Shown here in pieces: positions 44,533 through 52,359 of a stretch of DNA of 64,000 bases; position 1 is the stretch's first letter; each line of letters begins with the position of its first letter. The translations under genes and the position numbers were made by a program. A model generated the notes under the pieces. That model did not search any database. It had not been told where the DNA came from and saw only the letters and a program-made list of their open reading frames with translations. Source of the stretch: Acetobacterium bakii (GTDB taxonomy: Bacteria; Bacillota; Clostridia; Eubacteriales; Eubacteriaceae); NCBI RefSeq assembly GCF_001263355.1, contig NZ_LGYO01000033.1:62001-126000 (forward strand), in the 5' to 3' direction.

Positions 44533-44627
44533 TTTAAGGACAATTGTTACATCAAGTTGTGGGCATCAAGGCGAACACCGAAGGTGTACGATCTTGTGGC
44601 ACACAACGATTAACAATTGTCCTTAAA
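44533..44627 (+). repeat. Family A palindrome, copy A11 (95 bp) with TTTAAGGACAATTGTTA arms
   Basis: TTTAAGGACAATTGTTA and TAACAATTGTCCTTAAA pair perfectly over 17 bp although their sequence differs from other copies. The core ATCAAGTTGTGGGCATCAAG is followed by the apical ACACCGAAGGTGT and GGCACACAACGA. It stands between the response-regulator gene and the ABC ATPase gene. Confidence 0.9.
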
Positions 44628-44746
44628 GTGAAACAAAAAGTAATTGACTATTCAACCGAGGCGTTGAAAATTGTTGATTTAAACTAACAGCAAAGTTCAT
44701 GCAGTTTGCAGTTGCCGTAAAAGTCAAGAGAGGATCAGTGAATACA

Positions 44747-45670
44747 ATGAATGATTATGTGTTGAAAACAAACAATCTCACAAAAACTTATAAGGGCACG
44801 GATGCACTGCACAATGTGTCGATTACCTTGGAAGCCGGGAAAATCTACGGACTTATCGGACAGAATGGTGCCGGAAAAACGACGCTGATGCGGTTGGTTG
44901 CCGGACTGAGTTTTCCCAAAAGCGGAAGCCTAGAGCTTTTCGGATATTCAGGGGAACGGGAACTCCAGGTCGAACGCAAACGGCTGGGATCGATGATTGA
45001 ATATCCCGGGATGTCGCCCAATATGACCGCCCGGGAAAATCTCAAATTTCATCGGATGTTGCGGGGAATTCCCAATCAGGAAATTGAGGCTGAACTTCTG
45101 GCTCTGGTGGGCCTGGCTGACACCGGGAAGAAAAAGGCGAAGAACTTTTCCCTGGGGATGAAGCAACGTCTGGGTATTGCCACCGCCCTGATCGGGGACC
45201 CGGAACTGCTGATACTGGACGAACCTATTAACGGCCTTGATCCCATTGGTGTGGTAGAAATCCGGAATCTTCTGAAAAAACTATGCGACGAACGGCAAAT
45301 GACCATTTTAATTTCCAGCCATAATCTGCCGGAGCTGTACCAAACCGCAACGGATTATATCATCATTCATAAAGGTGAGATCAAACAGACTCTTACCCTG
45401 GAGCAGCTTGAAGAAAACTGCCGGCACCACATTCTAATCAGCTGTAATGCCCCGGAAAAGCTGGTCAGTGTTTTGGAGATGCAGCTGAATACAAGAAATT
45501 TCAAGGTCATGCCGGATCAGACAGTGAAACTTTATGATTTTTTGGATGATAAACAAACCCTGGCCCAGGCTATTTTTGATAACGGCATTGTGGTGACGAA
45601 TTTTTGTGTCCAGGGAGATACCCTGGAAAACTACTTTATTTCTGTGATCGGAGGTGGCGGCAATGCTTAA
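44747..45670 (+). CDS. ABC transporter ATP-binding protein (bacitracin/lantibiotic-export type)
   Basis: About 307 residues from ATG 44747 (MNDYVLKTNN). An in-frame GTG at 44738 and ATG at 44699 are alternatives; AGAGAGGA at 44727-44734 fits best between the first two. The Walker A motif is GLIGQNGAGKTTLMRLVAGL, the ABC signature is FSLGMKQRLGIA, and Walker B is LLILDEPINGLDPIG; the switch His is in ISSHNLPEL. The C-terminal extension is typical of BcrA-like ATPases that work with a separate six-helix permease. The permease gene overlaps it by eight bases. Together they should export an antimicrobial peptide or similar amphiphile. Confidence 0.9.
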   Translation: MNDYVLKTNNLTKTYKGTDALHNVSITLEAGKIYGLIGQNGAGKTTLMRLVAGLSFPKSGSLELFGYSGERELQVERKRLGSMIEYPGMSPNMTARENLKFHRMLRGIPNQEIEAELLALVGLADTGKKKAKNFSLGMKQRLGIATALIGDPELLILDEPINGLDPIGVVEIRNLLKKLCDERQMTILISSHNLPELYQTATDYIIIHKGEIKQTLTLEQLEENCRHHILISCNAPEKLVSVLEMQLNTRNFKVMPDQTVKLYDFLDDKQTLAQAIFDNGIVVTNFCVQGDTLENYFISVIGGGGNA

Positions 45671-46460
45671 CCTCATCCGCGCCGATTTATTTAAACTGGG
45701 AAAATCCACGGCCATTAAGATACTCGTTGGCATCACCGGCCTCAGTGCCCTCATATTGACGGTCATGGCCTATTTAATACCACAAGGAAAACTCGATGTG
45801 GGAATGACCGGCATCGGTTTTATGTTCTCGGATATTAACATGATGAGCATTCTCGGTGCAGTCCTGGCAGGAACCTTCATCTGCGGCGATTTCGACAATA
45901 AAACCATCCATGACGCCATTGCTGCGGGCTCAAGCCGAATGGCGGTGATCATCAGTAAAGCCATCGTTTTTTTCTACGGCATTGCCATTTTGCTGCTGCC
46001 CTATGCCCTGGCCACCGGGTTTGCGCTAATGAACGGTTCTGAATTTGGCATGGATGCAGTGGCCCTGGGATTTCTTAATCTTCTGACAAGCGGATCCGGT
46101 AATGCTTTTGCGGCACCGGATTTTCTGAAAATGCTCATGGTGATGCTGACCCTGATGATTGTCTATGCATCCCAGCTCAGTGTCTGTGTACCCCTTGCCT
46201 TTGCGCTGAAAAAACCGATTCTGGTGGTTGCCATTTATTATGCCATTACCATTCTCAGTGCCCAGCTCATCGCATTAAGTGCAAGCTATGAAATCATTGA
46301 TGCTATTTTAGCCAGAACACCATTTGGCGGGGATTCCATTTTTTTAACCATGGATTCGGGAACCGGGGACCTTGTCTCAGCAATTATCGGCAGCCTTTTA
46401 TTCATGGCGGTGATGCTGGTGATTACCTACGGTGCTTTTCGAAAGGCGGAAATAAAATAA
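45663..46460 (+). CDS. ABC-2 type transporter permease
   Basis: 265 residues from ATG 45663, eight bases after GGAGG that lies inside the ATPase gene; an in-frame GTG at 45654 falls within that site. Six membrane helices are expected, starting with AIKILVGITGLSALILTVMA and including AVLAGTFICGDFDNKTIHDA, a motif characteristic of ABC-2 permeases of the bacitracin/lantibiotic group. It forms the membrane half of the exporter whose ATPase is encoded just before it. A hairpin follows the stop. Confidence 0.88.
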   Translation: MLNLIRADLFKLGKSTAIKILVGITGLSALILTVMAYLIPQGKLDVGMTGIGFMFSDINMMSILGAVLAGTFICGDFDNKTIHDAIAAGSSRMAVIISKAIVFFYGIAILLLPYALATGFALMNGSEFGMDAVALGFLNLLTSGSGNAFAAPDFLKMLMVMLTLMIVYASQLSVCVPLAFALKKPILVVAIYYAITILSAQLIALSASYEIIDAILARTPFGGDSIFLTMDSGTGDLVSAIIGSLLFMAVMLVITYGAFRKAEIK

Positions 46461-46490
46461 GCCCCGAGACTTAGGTTAGTCTCAGGGCTT
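46459..46490 (+). terminator. Hairpin after the ABC permease gene
   Basis: AAGCCCCGAGACT and AGTCTCAGGGCTT pair with one bulge around a six-base loop. There is no long T run, so termination strength is uncertain. Confidence 0.55.
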
Positions 46491-46518
46491 AGGGTTACAA
46501 ATCAAATTGTCTGGTCAT

Positions 46519-47562
46519 TTATAAAATAAAAAAGGAAACGGCAATGATTGCATAGACGGCCAGAAGCTGAACCCCTTCCAGCCAGTTGGACTCTCCGTCA
46601 ATGGCCACTCGGTTGGCAATGAGAACCGAAAAAATAAGGGCTACCAGTTCAAACTCATTGAAAACAATGGACATCGGGGTAAATAATAAACTGAGAAAAA
46701 TCAGTACCGGGGTGACAAAAAGTACCATCTGCAAACTGGAACCAATGGCAATTTCCACCGCCACATCCATTTTGTTTTTATAGGCCATGACAACAGCGGT
46801 ACTGTGTTCCGCGGCGTTGCCGATTATCGGCACGATAATGATCCCCACGAAAAACTCGCTGAGACCAAGGGCTGAGGTCATGGGCTCAACGGCCCCCACA
46901 AAAATTTCGCTTTCAATGCCGAGGATCACTGTGGCGGCAATCAAAACCATAATTGCTTTTTTAAGGGACCACTTGGCAACGGCACCTTCATCAGGCTCCA
47001 CAAAATAAATATCCTTGTGGGTGTAGAATGAAAAGTATAGACTTAAAATATAAATGCCGAACATAATGATAGCCACAATTACACTTAAACCCTCATAGCG
47101 GGTATTGAGCAGATCCGCCGCTACGGTATGGGTGAAAATTGCCGGGATGGTTAAGCCAATCACCGCAAATAACAACATACTTGACGAAACCTCAACGGAT
47201 TGTTTATTAAAAGTCTGGTTTTTAAACTTCATTCCCCCGACGAGCATGCTGAGCCCCAATACTAAAAGGATATTACCGATAACTGACCCGGCAATGGAGG
47301 CTTTAACAACCTCGAATAATCCGGCTTTCAAAGCGAAAAACGCAATGATCAGCTCGGTGGCATTGCCAAAGGTGGCATTGAGGAATCCGCCGATCCGGGG
47401 GCCGGAATAAAAGGATATTTCTTCGGTGGCTTCGCCCATGATTCCCGCCAAAGGGATAATCGCCAGGGCCGAAAGCACAAACAGCAGGGTTGGAGAAACA
47501 TGTAATAAATCACCGATAATACTTATAGGGACAAAAATTAGCAGGTACCGTAATAGTTTCAT
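46519..47562 (-). CDS. Calcium/proton antiporter (CaCA superfamily, CAX type)
   Basis: 347 residues with about eleven membrane helices. The two alpha-repeats of the family are clear: GGFLNATFGNATELIIAFFA near residue 60 and IVPIIGNAAEHSTAVVMAYK near 240, each with the GNxxE motif that binds Ca2+ in transit. An acidic linker (FVEPDEGAV) separates the halves. It exports Ca2+ in exchange for H+. The gene is on the opposite strand to the ABC exporter and the kinase on either side, so it is an independent unit within an otherwise coherent cluster. Confidence 0.92.
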   Translation of the reverse strand: MKLLRYLLIFVPISIIGDLLHVSPTLLFVLSALAIIPLAGIMGEATEEISFYSGPRIGGFLNATFGNATELIIAFFALKAGLFEVVKASIAGSVIGNILLVLGLSMLVGGMKFKNQTFNKQSVEVSSSMLLFAVIGLTIPAIFTHTVAADLLNTRYEGLSVIVAIIMFGIYILSLYFSFYTHKDIYFVEPDEGAVAKWSLKKAIMVLIAATVILGIESEIFVGAVEPMTSALGLSEFFVGIIIVPIIGNAAEHSTAVVMAYKNKMDVAVEIAIGSSLQMVLFVTPVLIFLSLLFTPMSIVFNEFELVALIFSVLIANRVAIDGESNWLEGVQLLAVYAIIAVSFFIL

Positions 47563-47711
47563 TGTTAGCTCACATCTTTCTTGCTTTTTCGATTTTTCTT
47601 AATTCAGCGATTAAGGCATCATTTCAATGCACTTTTTCCATAGCACTTTCAAAAGAATAACACAGTATGGCAAAAAAAACAATTGAAAAAGGTTGATCCG
47701 GACTGAATGTA

Positions 47712-47829
47712 GCCAAGCCTCTCTGCGAATTTTTATTTCATCATGTTGTGTGCATCAGGTTGAACAGGCGATAGCCTGTACGATCTTGCAGCATACAACG
47801 ATAAATAAATGTCGACAGAGAGGTTTGGC
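47712..47829 (+). repeat. Family A palindrome, copy A12 (118 bp)
   Basis: GCCAAGCCTCTCTGCGA and TCGACAGAGAGGTTTGGC pair with small irregularities. The core ATCATGTTGTGTGCATCAGG, apical ACAGGCGATAGCCTGT and TTGCAGCATACAACGATAAA are nearly those of A1. It lies in the divergent gap between the antiporter and kinase genes. Confidence 0.88.
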
Positions 47830-47896
47830 GGTACGTTACTTACGGTTGCGATGAACTGCTTGATGAAGATTCAATCAATAAAAGGAGGCAAAACTA

Positions 47897-48820
47897 TTGA
47901 CCATTGTGCTTGGCTTTATCTTATTGCTTATGTTTTTATATATGGGTTATGTTCAATACCAATTACACAGTATCAACACCCAGCTGGCAAAACGGCTGGC
48001 TGAAAAAACACGACAACCCCTGACGCTGGAACTCATTAACCCGGAGCTTAATCGTCTGGCTGCCAACATCAATAATAGTCTGAAAGCCGAAGAAACCCTT
48101 CGGCTTAACGGCATTCGGGAAGAAAAGCAGTTTAAGGAACTCATTGCCAATATATCCCACGATCTGCGAACCCCTCTCACCGCCATCAAGGGCTATCAGC
48201 AGCTCATGGAAAATGGTGATCTCGCGGATGAGCAGCGGCGAAAACTCAATATTGCCCAAAAACACGTGGGTGAACTGGGGAGTCTTATCGAACACTTTTA
48301 TGAATACTCCTACTTATTGAATCGGGAGTTCAAACCGATCATCGAACCTCTTAATCTCACCCAGCTTGTAGCGGAGTGCCTGGCATCCGCGGTGGCGGTG
48401 CTTGAAGCGAACAATCTTTCTGTGTCCATCGAAGAAGCCCCGGCGGTGTATGCACTTGGCGATAAAGAAATGACTACCCGGATCATCCAAAATCTCATCA
48501 GAAACTGTATCGCCCATTCAAACGGGAACATTAAGGTTGAAATAAGAGCCAAAGACTATGGGGTGATCGCCTTTCAAAATCCGGTAAAAACCCCCGGGGA
48601 GATTGAGGTGAGCCGAGTCTTTGACCGCTTCTATACCGCAGACAAAGCCCGAGGAAAAACCACCGGCATCGGACTGTCCATTGTCAAACATCTGGCCGAG
48701 GAGATGCGGGGGCATGCAAAAGCCGTGCTTCAGGACAATCTTCTGGAAATACGGGTTGAACTGCCATTGTGTGACAAATCTAAAATTATTAAAAAAAATA
48801 TGGGCAGCATCTCCGGGTAG
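47897..48820 (+). CDS. Sensor histidine kinase with one membrane helix
   Basis: 307 residues starting with TTG 47897, eight bases after AAAGGAGG. A single N-terminal membrane helix (IVLGFILLLMFLYMGYV) is followed at once by cytoplasmic helices, with no extracellular sensor. The H box is ANISHDLRTPLTAIKGYQQL (around residue 95), the N box is IIQNLIRNCIAHSNG, and the G box lies in KTTGIGLSIVKHLAEEM. Kinases without an external domain often take their signal through a partner ABC exporter. The regulator at 43689 and the exporter at 44747-46460 are the likely partners, although the Ca/H antiporter gene lies between. Confidence 0.88.
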   Translation: MTIVLGFILLLMFLYMGYVQYQLHSINTQLAKRLAEKTRQPLTLELINPELNRLAANINNSLKAEETLRLNGIREEKQFKELIANISHDLRTPLTAIKGYQQLMENGDLADEQRRKLNIAQKHVGELGSLIEHFYEYSYLLNREFKPIIEPLNLTQLVAECLASAVAVLEANNLSVSIEEAPAVYALGDKEMTTRIIQNLIRNCIAHSNGNIKVEIRAKDYGVIAFQNPVKTPGEIEVSRVFDRFYTADKARGKTTGIGLSIVKHLAEEMRGHAKAVLQDNLLEIRVELPLCDKSKIIKKNMGSISG

Positions 48821-48839
48821 GAAATGCTGTCCATTTTTT
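48795..48839 (+). terminator. Terminator overlapping the kinase stop codon
   Basis: TGGGCAGCAT and ATGCTGTCCA pair with one mismatch, followed by six T. The stem starts inside the last kinase codons. Confidence 0.7.
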
Positions 48840-48865
48840 ATGATTATCTGTTTAGATTTGTAATC

Positions 48866-49387
48866 CTAGGCAATTGTTTCGGCCAGGGAAGGAATGGATG
48901 CCGCCAGAACAGTTGAGGTTTCCCAATTTTTGCAGACATCAATCCAGTCGGTGCTGTTTGAATATTTCTCCAGCTCATCAATGGAAAGTTCAATGGCACT
49001 GTTGCCGCTGCCGCAGGCCGGAAAAACCGTTTCAAAGCGTTTCAGTGAAGCATCAAGATAAATTGCCACATTGTCATTGACCGCAAAGGGGCAAACCCCG
49101 CCAACATCGTGTCCCACCAGATCATTCACCTTTTCAGCCGCCAGCATTTTTGCCTTGGTGTGGAATTGGGCTTTGAACTTGGCATTATTGATTTTGGCAT
49201 CCCCGGCGGTGACAACCAGAATGCACCGATCATCGACTTGAAACGATAGGGTTTTTGCAATCCGTTCAGGGGCACAGCCCAGTGCCTGGGCGGCCAGTTC
49301 TACGGTTGCGGATGAGGTTTCAAATTCCAGTATTTTTTCAGCCAGTCCCCATTGGGTAAAATAGTCTCGTACTTTTTCGATTGCCAT
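48866..49387 (-). CDS. YbaK/ProX-like aminoacyl-tRNA deacylase
   Basis: 173 residues of a single YbaK/EbsC domain. The segments AAQALGCAPERIAKTLSFQV (with the family's Lys), LVVTAGDAKINNAKFK, DLVGHDVGGVCPFAV and VFPACGSGNSAIELSIDELE match the editing-domain fold. Members hydrolyse mischarged tRNA, for example Cys-tRNA(Pro) or Ala-tRNA(Pro), in trans. The start follows AGGAGATAAAAGT. It is unlinked in function to its neighbours. Substrate specificity is not visible. Confidence 0.88.
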   Translation of the reverse strand: MAIEKVRDYFTQWGLAEKILEFETSSATVELAAQALGCAPERIAKTLSFQVDDRCILVVTAGDAKINNAKFKAQFHTKAKMLAAEKVNDLVGHDVGGVCPFAVNDNVAIYLDASLKRFETVFPACGSGNSAIELSIDELEKYSNSTDWIDVCKNWETSTVLAASIPSLAETIA

Positions 49388-49475
49388 ACTTTTATCTCCT
49401 GTTCTTTGTATTTATGCATAATATATTATCACAGATTTGAGCGTTCTAAAACAACGCATGAAACGGCTTGCAGGA

Positions 49476-49685
49476 TCACTCAAAATAAAAGACATCCTCG
49501 AATTTTTTATCAAGAGCCACGCAGATCAGCAGGGCCAGTTTGGCGCTGGGACAGAACTGCAGATTTTCAATGGAGCTGATGGTTTGGCGGGAAACACCTA
49601 CCATGTCGGCTAATGCTTCCTGGGTGATGCGTTTTTCAGCACGCCACATGCGCAGCCGGTTATTGAAAATCAGATTATTTTCCAT
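49476..49685 (-). CDS. Small XRE-family DNA-binding protein
   Basis: 69 residues, essentially one Cro/C1-type helix-turn-helix (RITQEALADMVGVSRQTISS with IENLQFCPSAKLALLICVAL). Such short proteins usually repress their own operon. It is the second gene, six bases after the small membrane protein. A consensus promoter at 50034-50062 drives both, and the repeated CTTCCATA just upstream of its -35 box could be the binding site. Confidence 0.88.
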   Translation of the reverse strand: MENNLIFNNRLRMWRAEKRITQEALADMVGVSRQTISSIENLQFCPSAKLALLICVALDKKFEDVFYFE

Positions 49686-49691
49686 CGGGGA

Positions 49692-50003
49692 TTACCAGGT
49701 CTGTAGGATGTAATCCAGCAAAAAAACAACCGCTGCAATCAAGCCGGCAATAGCGGGGACCAGGTTTCCCTTTGTTTTTGAGGCGCGGTACTTATAGACG
49801 TAGCTCATACCCAGGTATCCCCAGAAGATTGCCAGCAGGTCATAGATGGGAAGACCTTTGGCAAAATTATAAAAAACCAGCAGAATAAACATAATGCTTA
49901 AGCCGATTTCGCCGTAGCGCCGTGACTTGTCTTCAACATACACAAGCCCTTCATCTTTGGCTTTACTGTCTTTGTTACGGGTTAAAATTTCATTGCGATC
50001 CAT
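49692..50003 (-). CDS. Small DUF6442-like membrane protein
   Basis: 103 residues from ATG 50003, after AGAAGG. An N-terminal acidic and basic stretch (MDRNEILTRNKDSKAKDEG) precedes three membrane helices (IGLSIMFILLVFYNF, DLLAIFWGYLGMSYVY and VPAIAGLIAAVVFLLDYIL). The organisation recalls the DUF6442 family, often encoded next to a small XRE regulator, as here. Function is unknown. A longer frame up to 50096 would run into the promoter and is rejected. Confidence 0.7.
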   Translation of the reverse strand: MDRNEILTRNKDSKAKDEGLVYVEDKSRRYGEIGLSIMFILLVFYNFAKGLPIYDLLAIFWGYLGMSYVYKYRASKTKGNLVPAIAGLIAAVVFLLDYILQTW

Positions 50004-50033
50004 TTTGTAACCTTCTTTCATTTTGATAAGATG

Positions 50034-50062
50034 ATTATACGTGATGCCAACCACTATGTCAA
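50034..50062 (-). promoter_or_regulatory. Consensus sigma-A promoter of the DUF6442/XRE operon
   Basis: On the minus strand TTGACA (50057-50062) and TATAAT (50034-50039) match the consensus exactly with a 17-base spacer. CTTCCATA occurs twice just upstream (within ACTTCCATAATG and TCTTCCATACTT), a possible XRE operator. Confidence 0.85.
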
Positions 50063-50463
50063 GTATGGAAGACATTATGGAAGTTGTACTTGTCAATTAG
50101 CGGAACATTGCTGACAATCAAAAATATATTCAGTCTCTGAGCATTTCCTAAAAATCGGCTGAAATTTTAATACTTTAAACCAGACATTTTTGAATGATTC
50201 TCAATTACGCAATGATTAATTCCAATGCATTATTCCTGCTGATTGTGCCGAAAACGCTTTCAATTGCGTTAGGTCAGGTATGAGAGCAAACAGGGGTATT
50301 GCTATTTTGGTCAAAGGTAAAAACTCAGAATGAATTGATGCGCGGATCAACATGGAAGCAGCAAAAAAAAACAATAAAAAACAGTCCATATTTATAAAAA
50401 AACAGTTCTATTATTGTGTTTTGTGTAGTAAAATGAGAACGGCAAAAAAACAGCTAAAAAGTT

Positions 50464-50506
50464 GCCCAATGAAAAAACAATTATATTAATTGTTTTTTCA
50501 TTGGGC
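50464..50506. promoter_or_regulatory. Perfect 20-bp inverted repeat before the pit gene
   Basis: GCCCAATGAAAAAACAATTA and TAATTGTTTTTTCATTGGGC are exact complements around TAT, ending 28 bases before the pit start. There is no T run on the plus-strand side, so it is not a typical terminator. It could act on translation or mRNA stability, since the pit ribosome-binding site is poor. Confidence 0.6.
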
Positions 50507-50534
50507 ATAGAAAACGGGGTAAATGTAAAAAAAT

Positions 50535-51587
50535 ATGACATTATCTTTTTCAGAGTTTATCAATGATATCGCCGGAAATCCGGCGTTATTGATAATTGTA
50601 GTCCTGACCCTTGGGGTTATTCTTGTAAACGGTTGGACGGATGCACCAAATGCCATTGCTACCTGTGTATCCACACGGTCCATGGAACCCAGAAAAGCGA
50701 TTATGATGGCGGCTGTCTTTAATTTCCTGGGCGTTTTTGTAATGACTGCCATTAATGCGACGGTTGCCCAAACCATTGCCAACATGGTTGATTTCAGTGG
50801 GAATCCTGATGATGCAATCATCGCCCTGTGCGCGGCGCTCTTTGCCATTGTACTATGGGCCACCGCAGCCTGGTATTTTGGGATTCCCACCAGTGAAAGT
50901 CATGCGTTAATCGCCGGATTATCCGGAGCAGCCATTGCCCTCCAGGGTGGTATTGGCGGTATCAACGGAGATGCCTGGATTAAGGTTATTTATGGACTCG
51001 TCGCTTCGACGGTGCTGGGTTTTGGTTTTGGGTACATTGTGGTAAAATTTGTGATGCGCATCTGCAAAAATATGTCCCGACAGCAAACTAATGGCTTTTT
51101 TAAAAAAGGCCAGATTGGAGCCGGAGCAGCCATGGCATTTATGCACGGTGCTCAGGATGGTCAGAAATTCATGGGGATTTTTATGCTGGGGATTTTCCTT
51201 GGACAAGGAACTTCGGATGCCACCAATTTTGTCATTCCGGTTTGGATGATGATCCTGTGTTCCCTGGTAATGGCCATCGGAACTTCCATCGGCGGTTTAA
51301 AAATCATCAAAACCGTAGGAATGGACATGGTCAAGCTGGAAACCTATCAGGGATTTAGTGCGGATGTCGCAGCCTCCGCCTGTTTGCTTATCGCTTCACT
51401 TTTTGGGGTACCGGTGAGCACAACCCATACTAAGACAACGGCCATTATGGGCGTTGGCGCAGCAAAGCGCTTTTCCTCGGTTAACTGGTCAACGGTTAAA
51501 GAAATGGTTTGGGCCTGGGTGCTTACATTCCCGGGATGTGGCTTAATCGGTTTTCTGATGGCCCTGATATTTATGAGAATTTTTTAA
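50535..51587 (+). CDS. pit: PiT-family low-affinity inorganic phosphate transporter
   Basis: 350 residues with about ten membrane helices. Both PiT signature repeats are present: NGWTDAPNAIATCVSTRSME near the N terminus and VPVSTTHTKTTAIMGVGAAK near the C terminus, plus AFMHGAQDGQKFMGIFMLG in the middle. It imports metal-phosphate with H+ or Na+. The DUF47 gene follows after 12 bases, the standard PiT partner. The start has only a distant ACGGGGT as ribosome-binding site and sits after a strong hairpin, so expression may be controlled at the mRNA level. Confidence 0.92.
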   Translation: MTLSFSEFINDIAGNPALLIIVVLTLGVILVNGWTDAPNAIATCVSTRSMEPRKAIMMAAVFNFLGVFVMTAINATVAQTIANMVDFSGNPDDAIIALCAALFAIVLWATAAWYFGIPTSESHALIAGLSGAAIALQGGIGGINGDAWIKVIYGLVASTVLGFGFGYIVVKFVMRICKNMSRQQTNGFFKKGQIGAGAAMAFMHGAQDGQKFMGIFMLGIFLGQGTSDATNFVIPVWMMILCSLVMAIGTSIGGLKIIKTVGMDMVKLETYQGFSADVAASACLLIASLFGVPVSTTHTKTTAIMGVGAAKRFSSVNWSTVKEMVWAWVLTFPGCGLIGFLMALIFMRIF

Positions 51588-51599
51588 GAAGGAGATACA

Positions 51600-52232
51600 A
51601 TGGCTAAAAAAACCAAAACAAAAGGATATAATTATTATAAGGAATTTATAATCGTATCCGATTTAATTCTTGATGCATCCCACTTATTAAATGAGGTTTT
51701 AAATGACTATGATTTAAGCCAGTTGGATGAAAAGCTCATCGAACTGCATAAAATCGAACGCAATGCCGATGAACAGCGCTATGTGATGATGAACTTTCTG
51801 TTCAGCGATTTTCTTCCTCCCATCGAACGGGAAGATATTATTGCATTGTCCTGCGCACTGGATACCATCATCGATTTAATCGAAGATATTTTAATCTACA
51901 TGGATATGTATCAAATTTCAGCCATTGCGCCGGAGATGCTTTCATTTGTGGAACTGATTGAAAAATCGGCGGCAGAGCTTCATAAAGCCGTCAAAGACCT
52001 GAAAAATTTCAAAAAACCCAAAGCCCTTCACGAAGCGATTATTCTCATAAATCGATATGAAAATCTGGGTGATGATTTATATACCAAATCCGTTAAAAAA
52101 CTCTTTATTGAAAGAAAAGATCCCCTTGATACCGTATCTTTAATCCGAATCTATGATTACTTCGAAAAAAGCTGTGATTCTTTTGAAGATGCGGCGGACA
52201 TTATTTCAGGAATTATTCTGAAAAATTCTTAA
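51600..52232 (+). CDS. DUF47 (PhoU-like) PiT accessory protein
   Basis: 210 residues of helical bundle with the DUF47 hallmarks: acidic stretches such as ALSCALDTIIDLIEDILIYM and RIYDYFEKSCDSFEDAADII, which coordinate metal clusters as in PhoU. It regulates or accompanies PiT transporters, and the arrangement pit-DUF47 with GAAGGAG before the start is the usual operon. It ends before a strong bidirectional terminator. Confidence 0.9.
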   Translation: MAKKTKTKGYNYYKEFIIVSDLILDASHLLNEVLNDYDLSQLDEKLIELHKIERNADEQRYVMMNFLFSDFLPPIEREDIIALSCALDTIIDLIEDILIYMDMYQISAIAPEMLSFVELIEKSAAELHKAVKDLKNFKKPKALHEAIILINRYENLGDDLYTKSVKKLFIERKDPLDTVSLIRIYDYFEKSCDSFEDAADIISGIILKNS

Positions 52233-52267
52233 CCGCCAAGCTCTGAAAAAAAAGAAAGATTTGTCTT

Positions 52268-52315
52268 CCATACAAAAACCCCATAAGCAGCACTGCTTAT
52301 GGGGTTTTTGTATGG
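52268..52315. terminator. Strong bidirectional terminator
   Basis: CATACAAAAACCCCATAAGC and GCTTATGGGGTTTTTGTATG are exact complements; the stem extends by CAG/CTG around CA. It separates the phosphate operon from the converging sensor gene. Confidence 0.85.
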
Positions 52316-52359
52316 GCGATAAAGCCAATGAATCGATAGGCAGGTACTTCACAGCGAGC

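Larger units (their letters stand above)
50004..50534. other. 531-bp divergent region between the XRE operon and pit
   Basis: It contains the XRE promoter at 50034-50062, the upstream CTTCCATA repeat, and the 20-bp perfect inverted repeat at 50464-50506. Between about 50110 and 50400 nothing beyond AT-rich sequence is recognised. Confidence 0.5.
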
